64,000 nucleotides of DNA from Bradyrhizobium sp. ORS 278. GTDB taxonomy: Bacteria > Pseudomonadota > Alphaproteobacteria > Rhizobiales > Xanthobacteraceae. This document shows, piece after piece, positions 1 to 6,613 of the stretch. Positions within the stretch are counted from its first letter, which is position 1. Every line of letters starts with the position of its first letter. The notes beneath the pieces are model-generated. The model had not been told where the DNA came from, searched no databases, and worked only from the letters and a program-made list of their open reading frames with translations. Both the position numbers and the translations under genes were made by a program. Location: positions 3,472,001 to 3,536,000 of the forward strand of contig NC_009445.1 of the NCBI RefSeq assembly GCF_000026145.1, in the 5' to 3' direction.

Positions 1-343
1 AGGCGCGAAGCAGATTGCCGTCGGTGTCGAACTCCAGCACCGGCGGCGCCGGGATGCAGCATTTCGAGCGGGGCGGATTGAGGGCCGCACCTTTCTCATC
101 GTCGGTCAGCGAGCGCGGGCGATGGATGACCCAGATGTGGCCCTGGGCATCGACGGTGATGCCGCCGACCTGGCCGAGGATCCAGTTGTTGGGGAGCTGC
201 TTCGGCCAGGACGGCTCGACGGCGAAGGCCGGGATGTCAGCGGCGCGGACGGTGTGGGGGAGCAGGGCGCCGGCGGTCGCGACGACGGCCGTCAGCAACG
301 TCAGGGCAAGACCACTTGCGCGTCCGCGTCGTCCTCGCGTCAT
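1..343 (-). CDS. Exported beta-propeller (NHL-like) protein, N-terminal part only
   Basis: The gene enters from the left window edge, so only the first 114 codons are visible. It opens with ATG at 343, preceded by a strong GGGAGGAT ribosome site. The first ~35 residues are a basic stretch plus hydrophobic core ending VRAADIPAF, a Sec signal peptide. The following text (SWPKQLPNNWILGQVGGITV, then DAQGHIWVIHRPRSL and LEFDTDGNLL) has the G-hydrophobic-D-G-IWV rhythm of NHL/six-bladed beta-propeller repeats seen in periplasmic proteins of rhizobia. I infer a secreted propeller of unknown ligand; the catalytic or binding part lies outside the window. Confidence 0.7.
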   Translation of the reverse strand, partial: MTRGRRGRASGLALTLLTAVVATAGALLPHTVRAADIPAFAVEPSWPKQLPNNWILGQVGGITVDAQGHIWVIHRPRSLTDDEKGAALNPPRSKCCIPAPPVLEFDTDGNLLRA

Positions 344-441
344 GGCATCCTCCCCGATCTGCTGCGGTCATCCGCTTAGTTGAATGCAGTCAATCGTGCG
401 CGGGGGAGGGTGTCAATTGCCGGCGATGGCGATGCGCGGTC

Positions 442-1050
442 TCACGCGACCGCCGACGCCGCGGCGGGCCTGAGGAAGCGCGTCAGCATGAGACGCAGAT
501 GCTGCGTGCTCTGCGCGACGTCGACGTTCGGATTGCGGATCGGCAGCGCGCGCGCGCCGTCCACCACGACGAACAGGATGTTGGCCGTCGCCTCGGGATC
601 GAGGCCCGCGTCCACCTCGCCGCGGCGCTGGGCCTTGGTGATGAAATCGACCAGCAGTGCCCGCATCGCCCGCGCATGGGCATGAACGATGGCTGCGAAC
701 TGCGGATTGCGGCAGGCCTCGGCGAGCGCCTCGGCGCTGAGCACCTGGGCCTCCGGCCGGTGGATGCTGGTGCTCTCGAGCTCCAGAACCAGCGCTTCGA
801 TGACGTCGGGCTCCGTCAAGATAACCTTGAGACGGGAGGCGGCGTGGCAGAGGTTCTGCTCCACCAGCGCCTGGATCATCGTCTCCTTGCTGGGGAAGTA
901 GTGGTAGAGGTGGCCCGGGCTGATCTTGGCCTCGGCGCAGATGTCGGTGGTGCTGGCGCCGTGAAAGCCATCCCGGACGAAGCAGGCCAGCGCGGCGCGG
1001 AGAATCTCGCCCCGCTTCTGCTCGTGCCTGACCGGATCAACCTTCCTCAT
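442..1050 (-). CDS. TetR/AcrR family transcriptional regulator
   Basis: A 202-residue DNA-binding repressor. The N-terminal helix-turn-helix is clear: an RGEILRAAL helix, then ASTTDICAEAKISPGHLYHY and FPSKETM, the TetR signature. The ligand domain of ~140 residues is not recognisable as to ligand. I take ATG at 1050 (MRKVDPVRHEQ) as the start because upstream codons read as non-conserved sequence in an AT-rich promoter-like zone; a longer 243-residue form from 1173 is possible. The gene is divergent from the lipoprotein operon beginning at 1231, which is its most likely target besides itself. Confidence 0.8.
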   Translation of the reverse strand: MRKVDPVRHEQKRGEILRAALACFVRDGFHGASTTDICAEAKISPGHLYHYFPSKETMIQALVEQNLCHAASRLKVILTEPDVIEALVLELESTSIHRPEAQVLSAEALAEACRNPQFAAIVHAHARAMRALLVDFITKAQRRGEVDAGLDPEATANILFVVVDGARALPIRNPNVDVAQSTQHLRLMLTRFLRPAAASAVA

Positions 1051-1111
1051 CGGTTCGCGCTCTGCCTGCCCAGCGGCCGCCTCATTCCATCCAACTTTGC
1101 CAAACCCTTGT

Positions 1112-1127
1112 AATATAAAATAATATT
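1112..1127. promoter_or_regulatory. AT-rich inverted repeat in the TetR/lipoprotein divergent region
   Basis: The arms AATAT and ATATT are separated by six A/T bases (AATAT-N6-ATATT), within the only AT-rich stretch (about 1105-1165) of this region. It sits between the TetR start and the divergent lipoprotein operon and could be an operator or simply promoter sequence. The arms are short, so this is weak. Confidence 0.25.
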
Positions 1128-1230
1128 TCTCGCCGCTGTTTTCTAGAGAATTTGATCTAGTTTCCATGGACAAGCCGCCGGACCCGTGGAAATAATTAGA
1201 GTGAGCTATCTATCAACGGATTTCTCTCGT

Positions 1231-2127
1231 ATGACGCGGCTGGCTGCGCTGCAATGCACGGTGTCCCTGACGCTTGCGACCGGTGGCTGCGCGACGGCGC
1301 CGCTGGAGCGGGCGGGCTCGCTCAAGAGTTACGATCGTCTCGCCGATGCCAACGGCCTGGTCACGCGCGCGCAGATCAAAGCCAGCAAGGCGGATCTGCT
1401 GGAGGCCAAGACGGTCCGGATCGAGCCGACCGCGTTTTCGCCGCGCGCCGACGTCGCCTTCGACGAGACCGAGCGGAAGCTGGTGACCAATGCCATCAGC
1501 CGCGAAATGTGCCTGCGGCTGAGCGAGCGGTTTGAGATCGTCGGGCCCCGCGACGACGCCGATCTGACCATCAAGGCCACCGTCACCCATGCGACGGCCA
1601 CGAGTGCGACCGCGTCCGCCGCCTCGCAGGCTGCCTCGATCGCCAAGAGCGTCGCGCTTCCCGGCGTTCCGGTGCCAGTGCCGCGGCTGCCGGTCGGGCT
1701 CGGCACCTTGTCGGTCGAAGCCGAGGCGCGCGACTTTGCCGGCTTTCAGAAGGCAGCGATGGTGTGGGCGCGCGGCGCCAATTCGATCTCGACGGCGCGC
1801 ATGGCCAATGACGGCGACGCCTACGACCTCGCGTCCGAATTCGGCGCCGATTTCGCCAAGCTCGTGTCGACCGGGGAGTCGCCGTTCTCAGGCGTGTCGT
1901 CGCTGGCCTCGTTGCCGTCGGTGTCCAGCGTCCCAGCCAAGCTCGGGGGCGCCCCTAAATATGCCGCATGTGAGCAGTTTGGTCGCTTCCCGGGTCTGAA
2001 GGGATTCGTCGGCGCCGGTCTCGGCCTGCCGCCGGGCTGGACCGACAAGGGCGCGGACGAGGCCAAGTCGTCCTCGCCGCCGCCTTCACCTGAAGTCGCG
2101 AGCATGGAGCAGCAACCCACGCGATGA
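1231..2127 (+). CDS. DUF3313-type putative lipoprotein
   Basis: A 298-residue envelope protein. The start at ATG 1231 gives MTRLAALQ followed by a hydrophobic segment and a lipobox-like LATGGC with Cys20, so it is probably a lipoprotein, although Thr at -3 is atypical. The central part (YDRLADANGLVTRAQ, then FDETERKLVTNAISREMCLR and DADLTIKATVTH) resembles the DUF3313 family of outer-membrane-associated lipoproteins of unknown role. The C-terminus is Ser/Pro rich. The stop TGA overlaps the ATG of the next gene by 4 bases, so it is translationally coupled to the patatin gene. An upstream ATG at 1186 would add 15 residues that hide the signal peptide. Confidence 0.7.
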   Translation: MTRLAALQCTVSLTLATGGCATAPLERAGSLKSYDRLADANGLVTRAQIKASKADLLEAKTVRIEPTAFSPRADVAFDETERKLVTNAISREMCLRLSERFEIVGPRDDADLTIKATVTHATATSATASAASQAASIAKSVALPGVPVPVPRLPVGLGTLSVEAEARDFAGFQKAAMVWARGANSISTARMANDGDAYDLASEFGADFAKLVSTGESPFSGVSSLASLPSVSSVPAKLGGAPKYAACEQFGRFPGLKGFVGAGLGLPPGWTDKGADEAKSSSPPPSPEVASMEQQPTR

Positions 2128-3398
2128 TGCCCATGGCTCTCAGCACTCTCACTCTCAGTACTCTGACTCTCGGCACTCTCCGCGCCATTGTCTCGCGGCT
2201 GGCGGTCGTGCTCGTGGCGTCGCTGCAGCTTGGCGCCTGCGCCGCGATCGTGCCGCGCAACGCGCCGTCCGAGATGGCGGCCATTCATGCCGAGCCGGTC
2301 GGCTTCCGCGACGTCCGTTATTGGGGCGATGAGCCGTCGCCGCGCATGGCGGAAGCCTCGTTGCAGCGCGCCTCGGCAGAACTGGCCGCGTCGCGTCCGA
2401 TGAACTTTCTGGCGATCTCCGGCGGAGCGGAGAATGGCGCGTTCGGTGCCGGGCTTCTGTCGGGTTGGGGCGAGGCCGGCAGCCGGCCGACCTTCGACAT
2501 GGTGACGGGCGTGAGCTCGGGCGCGCTCATGGCTCCGTTCGTGTTCCTGGGGCGAGCGCATGACGAGCGGCTGCGCGAGATCTTCACCGCCTATGAGCGC
2601 AAGGACATCTTCACCGTCAACATTCCCGGCCTGCTGCAGGGCTCGGCGCTGGCCGACAATACGCCGCTGTCGCGCCTGATCGAGAAATATGTCGACCGCG
2701 ATTTCCTGCGCGACGTCGCCCGCGAGAGCGCCAAGGGCAGGGTGCTGCTGGTCGGCACCACCAATCTCGACGCGCAGCGGCCGGTGCTGTGGGACATGGG
2801 CCGCATCGCCGCCGCCGACACGCCGGAGGCGATCGACCTGTTCCGCCAGGTGCTGCTTGCCTCCGCCACCGTGCCCGGCGCCTTCGCGCCGGTGCGCATC
2901 AAGGTGAGGATCGGCGACAAGGATTACGACGAGCTGCATGTCGATGGCGGCGTCACGCGGCAGGTGTTCATCGGCCCGTCGGTGCTGCGCCTCGTCGCCG
3001 CACGCGGTCCGCGACGCAGCGTCAGCGGCGCGCATCTCTACGTCATCCGAAACGCCCGGATCGATCCGGAATGGGACAGCGTCGGGGCCGACGTGCTGTC
3101 GGTGACGCAGCGCTCGCTGACGACCCTGATCAAGAACCAGGGCATCGGCGACATCTACCGGATCTATACGGTGGCGAAGTTCAACAACATCGACTTCAAC
3201 CTCGCCAGCGTGCCGGCGGATTTCCAGGTCAAGCCCAACGGCGCGTTCGACCGCACCTACATGACCGCCTTGTTCGATCGCGGCTTCGAGATGGGACGGC
3301 GCGGCTATCCCTGGGTGCGGAGCCTGCCGGGTCTGCAATCGAACGAGCATGGCCTCACGGCGCAGCTGTCTGCGCCCACGATGGCGGCGGCGCGATGA
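2124..3398 (+). CDS. Patatin-like phospholipase lipoprotein
   Basis: A 424-residue member of the patatin family (Ser-Asp dyad lipid acyl hydrolases). A lipobox LGAC at residues 36-39 follows a hydrophobic signal, so it is likely anchored in the outer or inner membrane. Visible catalytic elements are the glycine-rich oxyanion segment SGGAENGAFGAG (99-110), the nucleophile elbow GVSSG (129-133, Ser131) and DGG with Asp274. All are intact, so activity is expected; the substrate is unknown. The gene overlaps its upstream neighbour by ATGA and its downstream neighbour by ATGA, making a three-gene lipoprotein operon. The first codons contain a 15-bp in-frame tandem repeat. Confidence 0.85.
   Translation: MMPMALSTLTLSTLTLGTLRAIVSRLAVVLVASLQLGACAAIVPRNAPSEMAAIHAEPVGFRDVRYWGDEPSPRMAEASLQRASAELAASRPMNFLAISGGAENGAFGAGLLSGWGEAGSRPTFDMVTGVSSGALMAPFVFLGRAHDERLREIFTAYERKDIFTVNIPGLLQGSALADNTPLSRLIEKYVDRDFLRDVARESAKGRVLLVGTTNLDAQRPVLWDMGRIAAADTPEAIDLFRQVLLASATVPGAFAPVRIKVRIGDKDYDELHVDGGVTRQVFIGPSVLRLVAARGPRRSVSGAHLYVIRNARIDPEWDSVGADVLSVTQRSLTTLIKNQGIGDIYRIYTVAKFNNIDFNLASVPADFQVKPNGAFDRTYMTALFDRGFEMGRRGYPWVRSLPGLQSNEHGLTAQLSAPTMAAAR
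2137..2181 (+). repeat. Three tandem 15-bp units inside the patatin signal peptide
   Basis: The units CTCTCAGCACTCTCA, CTCTCAGTACTCTGA and CTCTCGGCACTCTCC follow each other without gaps, encoding LSTLT-LSTLT-LGTLR. Copy number changes would lengthen or shorten the signal peptide by five residues without changing frame. Confidence 0.8.
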
Positions 3399-3712
3399 GC
3401 AGATCGGTGCGAGACTCCGGAGTGGTCGCCGCTGCGCGCGCGCTGCCTAGCGCAGCGGCCCTGCTGGCCACGCTGTTGCTCGCCGGCTGCGCGACGTCGT
3501 CCACGCCGGCTCCCGAGGCCGGTGCGAGCTTCAACAACACCTACAACTATCTTCCGGTCAACGACCTGCCGCATGACGAGCAGCGGCCGGTGCTGTCGGT
3601 GGAGCAGCAGGAGAAGCTGCGCAAGGAGCTGATGGCCGTCCGTGATCGGCAGGTCCCGGCGGCGGCCAAGGGCGCGGCAGCAAAGCCGGCTGCAAGCCCG
3701 GATTCGAAATAG
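3395..3712 (+). CDS. Small lipoprotein, third gene of the patatin operon
   Basis: A 105-residue protein. ATG 3395 overlaps the patatin stop (ATGA). The signal runs through AAALLATLLLAGC, a canonical lipobox with Cys32. The mature part contains NNTYNYLPVNDLPHDEQRP and a short charged helix (SVEQQEKLRKELMAVRDRQ), then an Ala/Lys-rich tail ending at 3712. I do not recognise a family. The tight coupling suggests it acts with the DUF3313 protein and the phospholipase in the cell envelope. Confidence 0.75.
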   Translation: MSRSVRDSGVVAAARALPSAAALLATLLLAGCATSSTPAPEAGASFNNTYNYLPVNDLPHDEQRPVLSVEQQEKLRKELMAVRDRQVPAAAKGAAAKPAASPDSK

Positions 3713-3793
3713 GTGCCGATCGGATCCGACGGCCATCAGGCACGAGCGCGCTGACGCGGCATGCATGAGAAGCGCGGTGCCGATCACGCTCGC

Positions 3794-3927
3794 CGCCGTC
3801 GTCCCGGCGAACGCCGGGACCCATACCGCGTGATGCGCGTGGGGACGAAAAGTCTGAATTGCCATCGTGTGAAAATACGGCGGCCGGTGGTTATGGGTCC
3901 CGGCGTTCGCCGGGACGACGACGGCGG
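3794..3927. repeat. Inverted pair of REP-like hairpin repeats
   Basis: One copy at about 3794-3825 reads GTCGTCCCGGCGAACGCC then GGGACCCATA. The second at 3892-3927 is its inverse (TATGGGTCCCGGCGTTCGCC then GGGACGACG). Each copy folds on itself (GTCCCGGCG/CGCCGGGAC) and the pair can form a larger hairpin. Related copies lie at 4772-4802, 4874-4897 and 27465-27497. The rest of the 300-base stretch 3713-4012 shows no gene. Confidence 0.85.
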
Positions 3928-4012
3928 AGGTCGCAGGCAGCCGGGCCCGATCGTAGCATCGCGTTCGTGGAGATCGTGGCGGGCACGTGATGTCAGCGGT
4001 CGCGCGGGTGCG

Positions 4013-4756
4013 CTACGCTGGCAGCTGAAAGCTCTTCAGCGTGCGGGTCTTGTACTCGTAGAGCTTGCCGGTCTCGGTCCAGGACGGCAGGCAGAGCGGC
4101 ACGATGAACTCGGCGACCTGCTCGGGCGTGTCCAGCGTCATCGGGTCTTCGCCGGGGAAGACGGTGGCGCGCATGCGGGTGCGGATCGGGCCAGGGCTGA
4201 ACAGATTGACGCGCAGCGCCGTGCGCTCGGTCTCGTGCGCCCAGACGCGCGCCAGGGTCTCCAGCGCCGCCTTGGTGACCGCATAGGGGCCGAGATAAGC
4301 CTGCGCGCGCTGCGCGGCGCCCGACGTGAGGAACACCGCGCGGCCGGCATCGGAGGCCTTCAGCAGCGGCTCCATGCAGCGGATCAATTGGAAGTTCGCC
4401 GAGAGGTTCACCGTCACGACGTCGTTCCAGGGCTTGAGGTCGATATGGCCGAGCGGCGAGGACGGGCCGGGCACGGCGGCGTTGCCGACGAGGATGTCGA
4501 GCTTGCCGTGGCGCTCGTGCAGCGCGGCGCCGAGCCGGGCGATGCCGTCGCTGTCGGTCATGCTGAGCGGCACCAGCGTGGCGCCGTGGCCGGTCTCCTT
4601 GCGGATCTCGTCGTCGAGCTCCTCCAGCCCTCCTTGCGTGCGGGCGACGGCCACGACATGCGCGCCGGCGCGGGCGAGCGCGCGCGCGGTCGCATGGCCG
4701 ATGCCGCGCGAGGCGCCGGTCACGAGGGCAATCCGATTGGCGAGGGGAAGGGTCAT
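4013..4756 (-). CDS. Short-chain dehydrogenase/reductase (SDR)
   Basis: A 247-residue classical SDR, NAD(P)(H)-dependent. The cofactor motif TGASRGIG lies near residues 13-20, a VGNAAV variant replaces the usual NNAG, a Ser sits in the LTSGAA strand, and the catalytic YAVTK is present. The substrate cannot be read from sequence. I place the start at ATG 4756 (MTLPLANRIALVTG). A longer frame from 4801 begins MGPGVRRDDG, which is the translation of the REP-like repeat at 4772-4802 and not protein. ATG 4765 is also possible; none has a convincing ribosome site. Confidence 0.8.
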   Translation of the reverse strand: MTLPLANRIALVTGASRGIGHATARALARAGAHVVAVARTQGGLEELDDEIRKETGHGATLVPLSMTDSDGIARLGAALHERHGKLDILVGNAAVPGPSSPLGHIDLKPWNDVVTVNLSANFQLIRCMEPLLKASDAGRAVFLTSGAAQRAQAYLGPYAVTKAALETLARVWAHETERTALRVNLFSPGPIRTRMRATVFPGEDPMTLDTPEQVAEFIVPLCLPSWTETGKLYEYKTRTLKSFQLPA

Positions 4757-5030
4757 CACGATCATCTCAGGGCCGTCGTCCCGGCGCACGCCGGGACCCA
4801 TACTCCGCGGCGGTTATGAGGGAGTTGGCTGCCCGTGGCTAGTCCTGTTGGTCAAGCAACGGCCGGTGGCTACGGTCCCGGCGTGCGTCGGGACGACTGC
4901 TCAGCACACGCCCATCATTCCGGGGCGTTGCGAAGCATTAAACTTTGCAGATGTGTCTTGTCTCTCCCCCGCGTCGCTGCAGACGACGCGGGGGGAATAT
5001 CCTCGCACTACCAGCTAGCCTCGGTTCCAC

Positions 5031-5100
5031 CATTCCGGCGCGAATTGGTTCGGAGCTTTTGCGGGCCTCCGACGATGTTCCGCCCCGTCGAGAACCTTGC
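5031..5100 (+). repeat. Left copy of an imperfect direct repeat flanking the PadR module
   Basis: Aligns with 6023-6086 by eye at roughly three quarters identity with a few gaps. The best block is GCGGGCCTCCGACGATGTTC versus GCGGACCTCCGGCGATGTTT followed by CGCCCC. Just left of it (about 5010-5020) is ACCAGCTAGCC, resembling a reversed tRNA D-arm, as also seen beside the right copy. Confidence 0.55.
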
Positions 5101-5119
5101 GAACCGGCCTCGGAGGGGC

Positions 5120-5137
5120 TATGTAGATTTCGACATA
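5120..5137. promoter_or_regulatory. Candidate PadR operator
   Basis: TATGT-N8-ACATA with near-perfect dyad symmetry (TATGTAGA against TCGACATA, one mismatch). PadR-family regulators are known to bind ATGT-N8-ACAT type sites. It lies 13 bases before the GTG start of the PadR gene and touches the AGGAG ribosome site (5137-5141), so binding would block its own expression. Confidence 0.55.
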
Positions 5138-5150
5138 GGAGCGAACTGAA

Positions 5151-5453
5151 GTGCCAGAACCTCGTCTCACCTCACAGGGGATGCGCGTGCTCAACGCGTT
5201 TATTGAAGCCGGACACGTCGAACTCTCCGGCGCTGACATCAGCGAGCGCACCGGGATGCTGTCCGGCACGCTCTATCCGATCCTCATTCGCTTTCGCGAA
5301 GCCGGCTGGCTGAAGGATCGCTGGGAAGACGACAGTCCAATCGAACTCGGTCGACCGAAGAAGCGCTTCTACCGCCTGACACCGTCTGGCCAGCGTGCCT
5401 TCGAGCGTGGTCAGGAGAAGGCTATGTCAGGAGCCATCGCATGGGCACGCTGA
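5151..5453 (+). CDS. PadR family transcriptional regulator
   Basis: A 100-residue protein that is almost only the PadR winged helix: LTSQGMRVLNAFIEAG, then LSGADISERTGMLSGTLYPI (recognition helix) and the wing RPKKRFYRLTPSGQRAFERG. It starts at GTG 5151 with AGGAG nine bases upstream. The short form without a long C-terminal dimerisation helix matches the small PadR subfamily that is usually coupled to a membrane protein gene. Here the downstream gene overlaps by 13 bases. A matching palindrome lies just upstream, so autoregulation is likely. Confidence 0.85.
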   Translation: MPEPRLTSQGMRVLNAFIEAGHVELSGADISERTGMLSGTLYPILIRFREAGWLKDRWEDDSPIELGRPKKRFYRLTPSGQRAFERGQEKAMSGAIAWAR

Positions 5454-5998
5454 TGCTTACCCTGATCGGCGTGGCCTGTTCCTCGATCTTGCTATCGCTG
5501 CTGGGGGCCTGGGCGCGCGCCGAGGTCTCCGCCGTCTATGAGCCGCTCATCAAGTGGCTCATCGACAAGGGGTGCAATCATTTCGCTGAAGAACATCGCG
5601 CCGAGCACATGGCCGAAATTCTTGCGATGAACGGCGGCATAGCAAGCCCAACGCGACGGCTTTGGGATGCAGCATCTTTTTACGTGCTTGCAGGACGGTC
5701 AGCCCGAGCCGCGAACCATGTCGCCACCCCGCCCAAACGCAACGTCTGGCAGCGGATGGCGTTTTCATCGCTCGCGATGGCGGTTTCGTTGGCGTTGACC
5801 CTAATCCTCTATAGCAAGCTGGGCGGCCAGAAGCTTTCGACTCGATCACCGCTCGTATTCTGGACTATCTTTGGCATGTCAATACTCGCACTCTGCTACG
5901 GCACTTACGAGGCGTGGCACATAGCGCTCAACCGTATCCGCTTCGCTCGGTCGCGTCGGCTGGCAAGGCTGGACTCAAACCGACGGCTGGGCAGCTGA
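5441..5998 (+). CDS. Membrane protein of unknown function, PadR partner
   Basis: A 185-residue protein starting at ATG 5441 with AGGAG upstream, overlapping the PadR gene. It has an N-terminal membrane segment (LTLIGVACSSILLSLLGAW), a soluble stretch rich in Glu/His (HFAEEHRAEHMAEIL) and two more membrane helices (MAVSLALTLILYS and VFWTIFGMSILALCY). No enzymatic motif is visible. Its last codons (LARLDSNRRLGS) are read from the antisense strand of a tRNA relic, so the natural C-terminus may have been altered by an insertion or deletion event. Confidence 0.65.
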   Translation: MGTLMLTLIGVACSSILLSLLGAWARAEVSAVYEPLIKWLIDKGCNHFAEEHRAEHMAEILAMNGGIASPTRRLWDAASFYVLAGRSARAANHVATPPKRNVWQRMAFSSLAMAVSLALTLILYSKLGGQKLSTRSPLVFWTIFGMSILALCYGTYEAWHIALNRIRFARSRRLARLDSNRRLGS

Positions 5999-6009
5999 GC
6001 TACTTCCCA
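5961..6009 (-). pseudogene. tRNA gene relic lacking the anticodon arm
   Basis: On the minus strand the order is TGGGAAG, TA, GCTCAGCTG, then GTCGG-TTTGAGT-CCAGC and CTTGCCA. This is an acceptor strand, D-arm start, T-arm and returning acceptor strand; acceptor bases pair at six of seven positions. About 27 bases that would hold the anticodon stem and variable loop are missing (49 bases in place of ~76). It overlaps the end of the membrane protein gene on the other strand. It is not functional as a tRNA. Confidence 0.5.
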
Positions 6010-6022
6010 ACGCTCGTTGCGC

Positions 6023-6086
6023 CATTCAGCGCGAATAGGCTTGGAGGCTTGCGGACCTCCGGCGATGTTTCGCCCCATCGCCTTGC
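6023..6086 (+). repeat. Right copy of the imperfect direct repeat
   Basis: Partner of 5031-5100. Together the two copies bracket the PadR/membrane gene pair. The stretch from here to 6277 contains no credible gene. Confidence 0.55.
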
Positions 6087-6277
6087 AGCGGGCTGGCTGA
6101 TCGGGTTCTGGTGAGCCTTTGTGACGGGACCGTCTTCACCGTCGTCTGCTGTGGGGAGTTATCAGCTCCCGCTCCGGACACGTCGCCCTCCGGTCAGCGC
6201 GGCTTGCATGGCGGGGCCCGCCTGATCCACGCCGTAGCGACGACAGTCGCGGGGGGGGCCCTCTCTGGGATTGGTGT

Positions 6278-6533
6278 TCAGCCGGCGGCAGGCACCGGCG
6301 TGAAGTCGAGGTAGTACGCCTTCCCCATCTCGAACGCGTCGATCGCGTCGGGGTTGGTGATCGTGATCGAGAGGTGCCCGGAGGGCGTCCACTTCGACCA
6401 GCTCTTGTTTGTGCCTTCGACGTCGCCGTAGGAGCCAAAGACCGGGCTTCATCAGGATGGTGGCGAACTGGTCGGTGCCGGGGACATCCTGATGCTGGAT
6501 GTTTTCGACGAAGACCTTGACTCGGACCTTCAT
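6278..6533 (-). pseudogene. Frameshifted small conserved ORF
   Basis: The reading frame opens at ATG 6533 (MKVRVKVFVENIQHQDV, then DQFATILMKP) and continues, after one extra base near 6440, in another frame as VFGSYGDVEGTNKSWSKW, then TPSGHLSITITNP and FEMGKAYYLDFTPVPAAG to TGA at 6278-6280. Removing one C in the CCCGG run would restore an 84-residue protein; the 256-base span equals 85 codons plus one base. I do not recognise its function. Either it is a pseudogene or there is a sequencing error. Confidence 0.65.
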
Positions 6534-6613
6534 GATTCCAGAATGAAACTTCGGGGTTCCGGGTTCGAGGCCTGTGGCCTCGCCCCGGAATGACGGCGTG
6601 AGGAGGGGCCGCC

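Larger units (their letters stand above)
4757..5150. other. Gene-free stretch with REP-like repeats and a hairpin
   Basis: It holds two more copies of the GTCCCGGCG repeat (4772-4802 and 4874-4897, inverted to each other). It also has a GC hairpin around 4968-4996 (CCCCGCGTCG ... CGACGCGGGG), the left member of an imperfect direct repeat (5031-5100) and the PadR promoter region. No credible gene. Confidence 0.7.
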
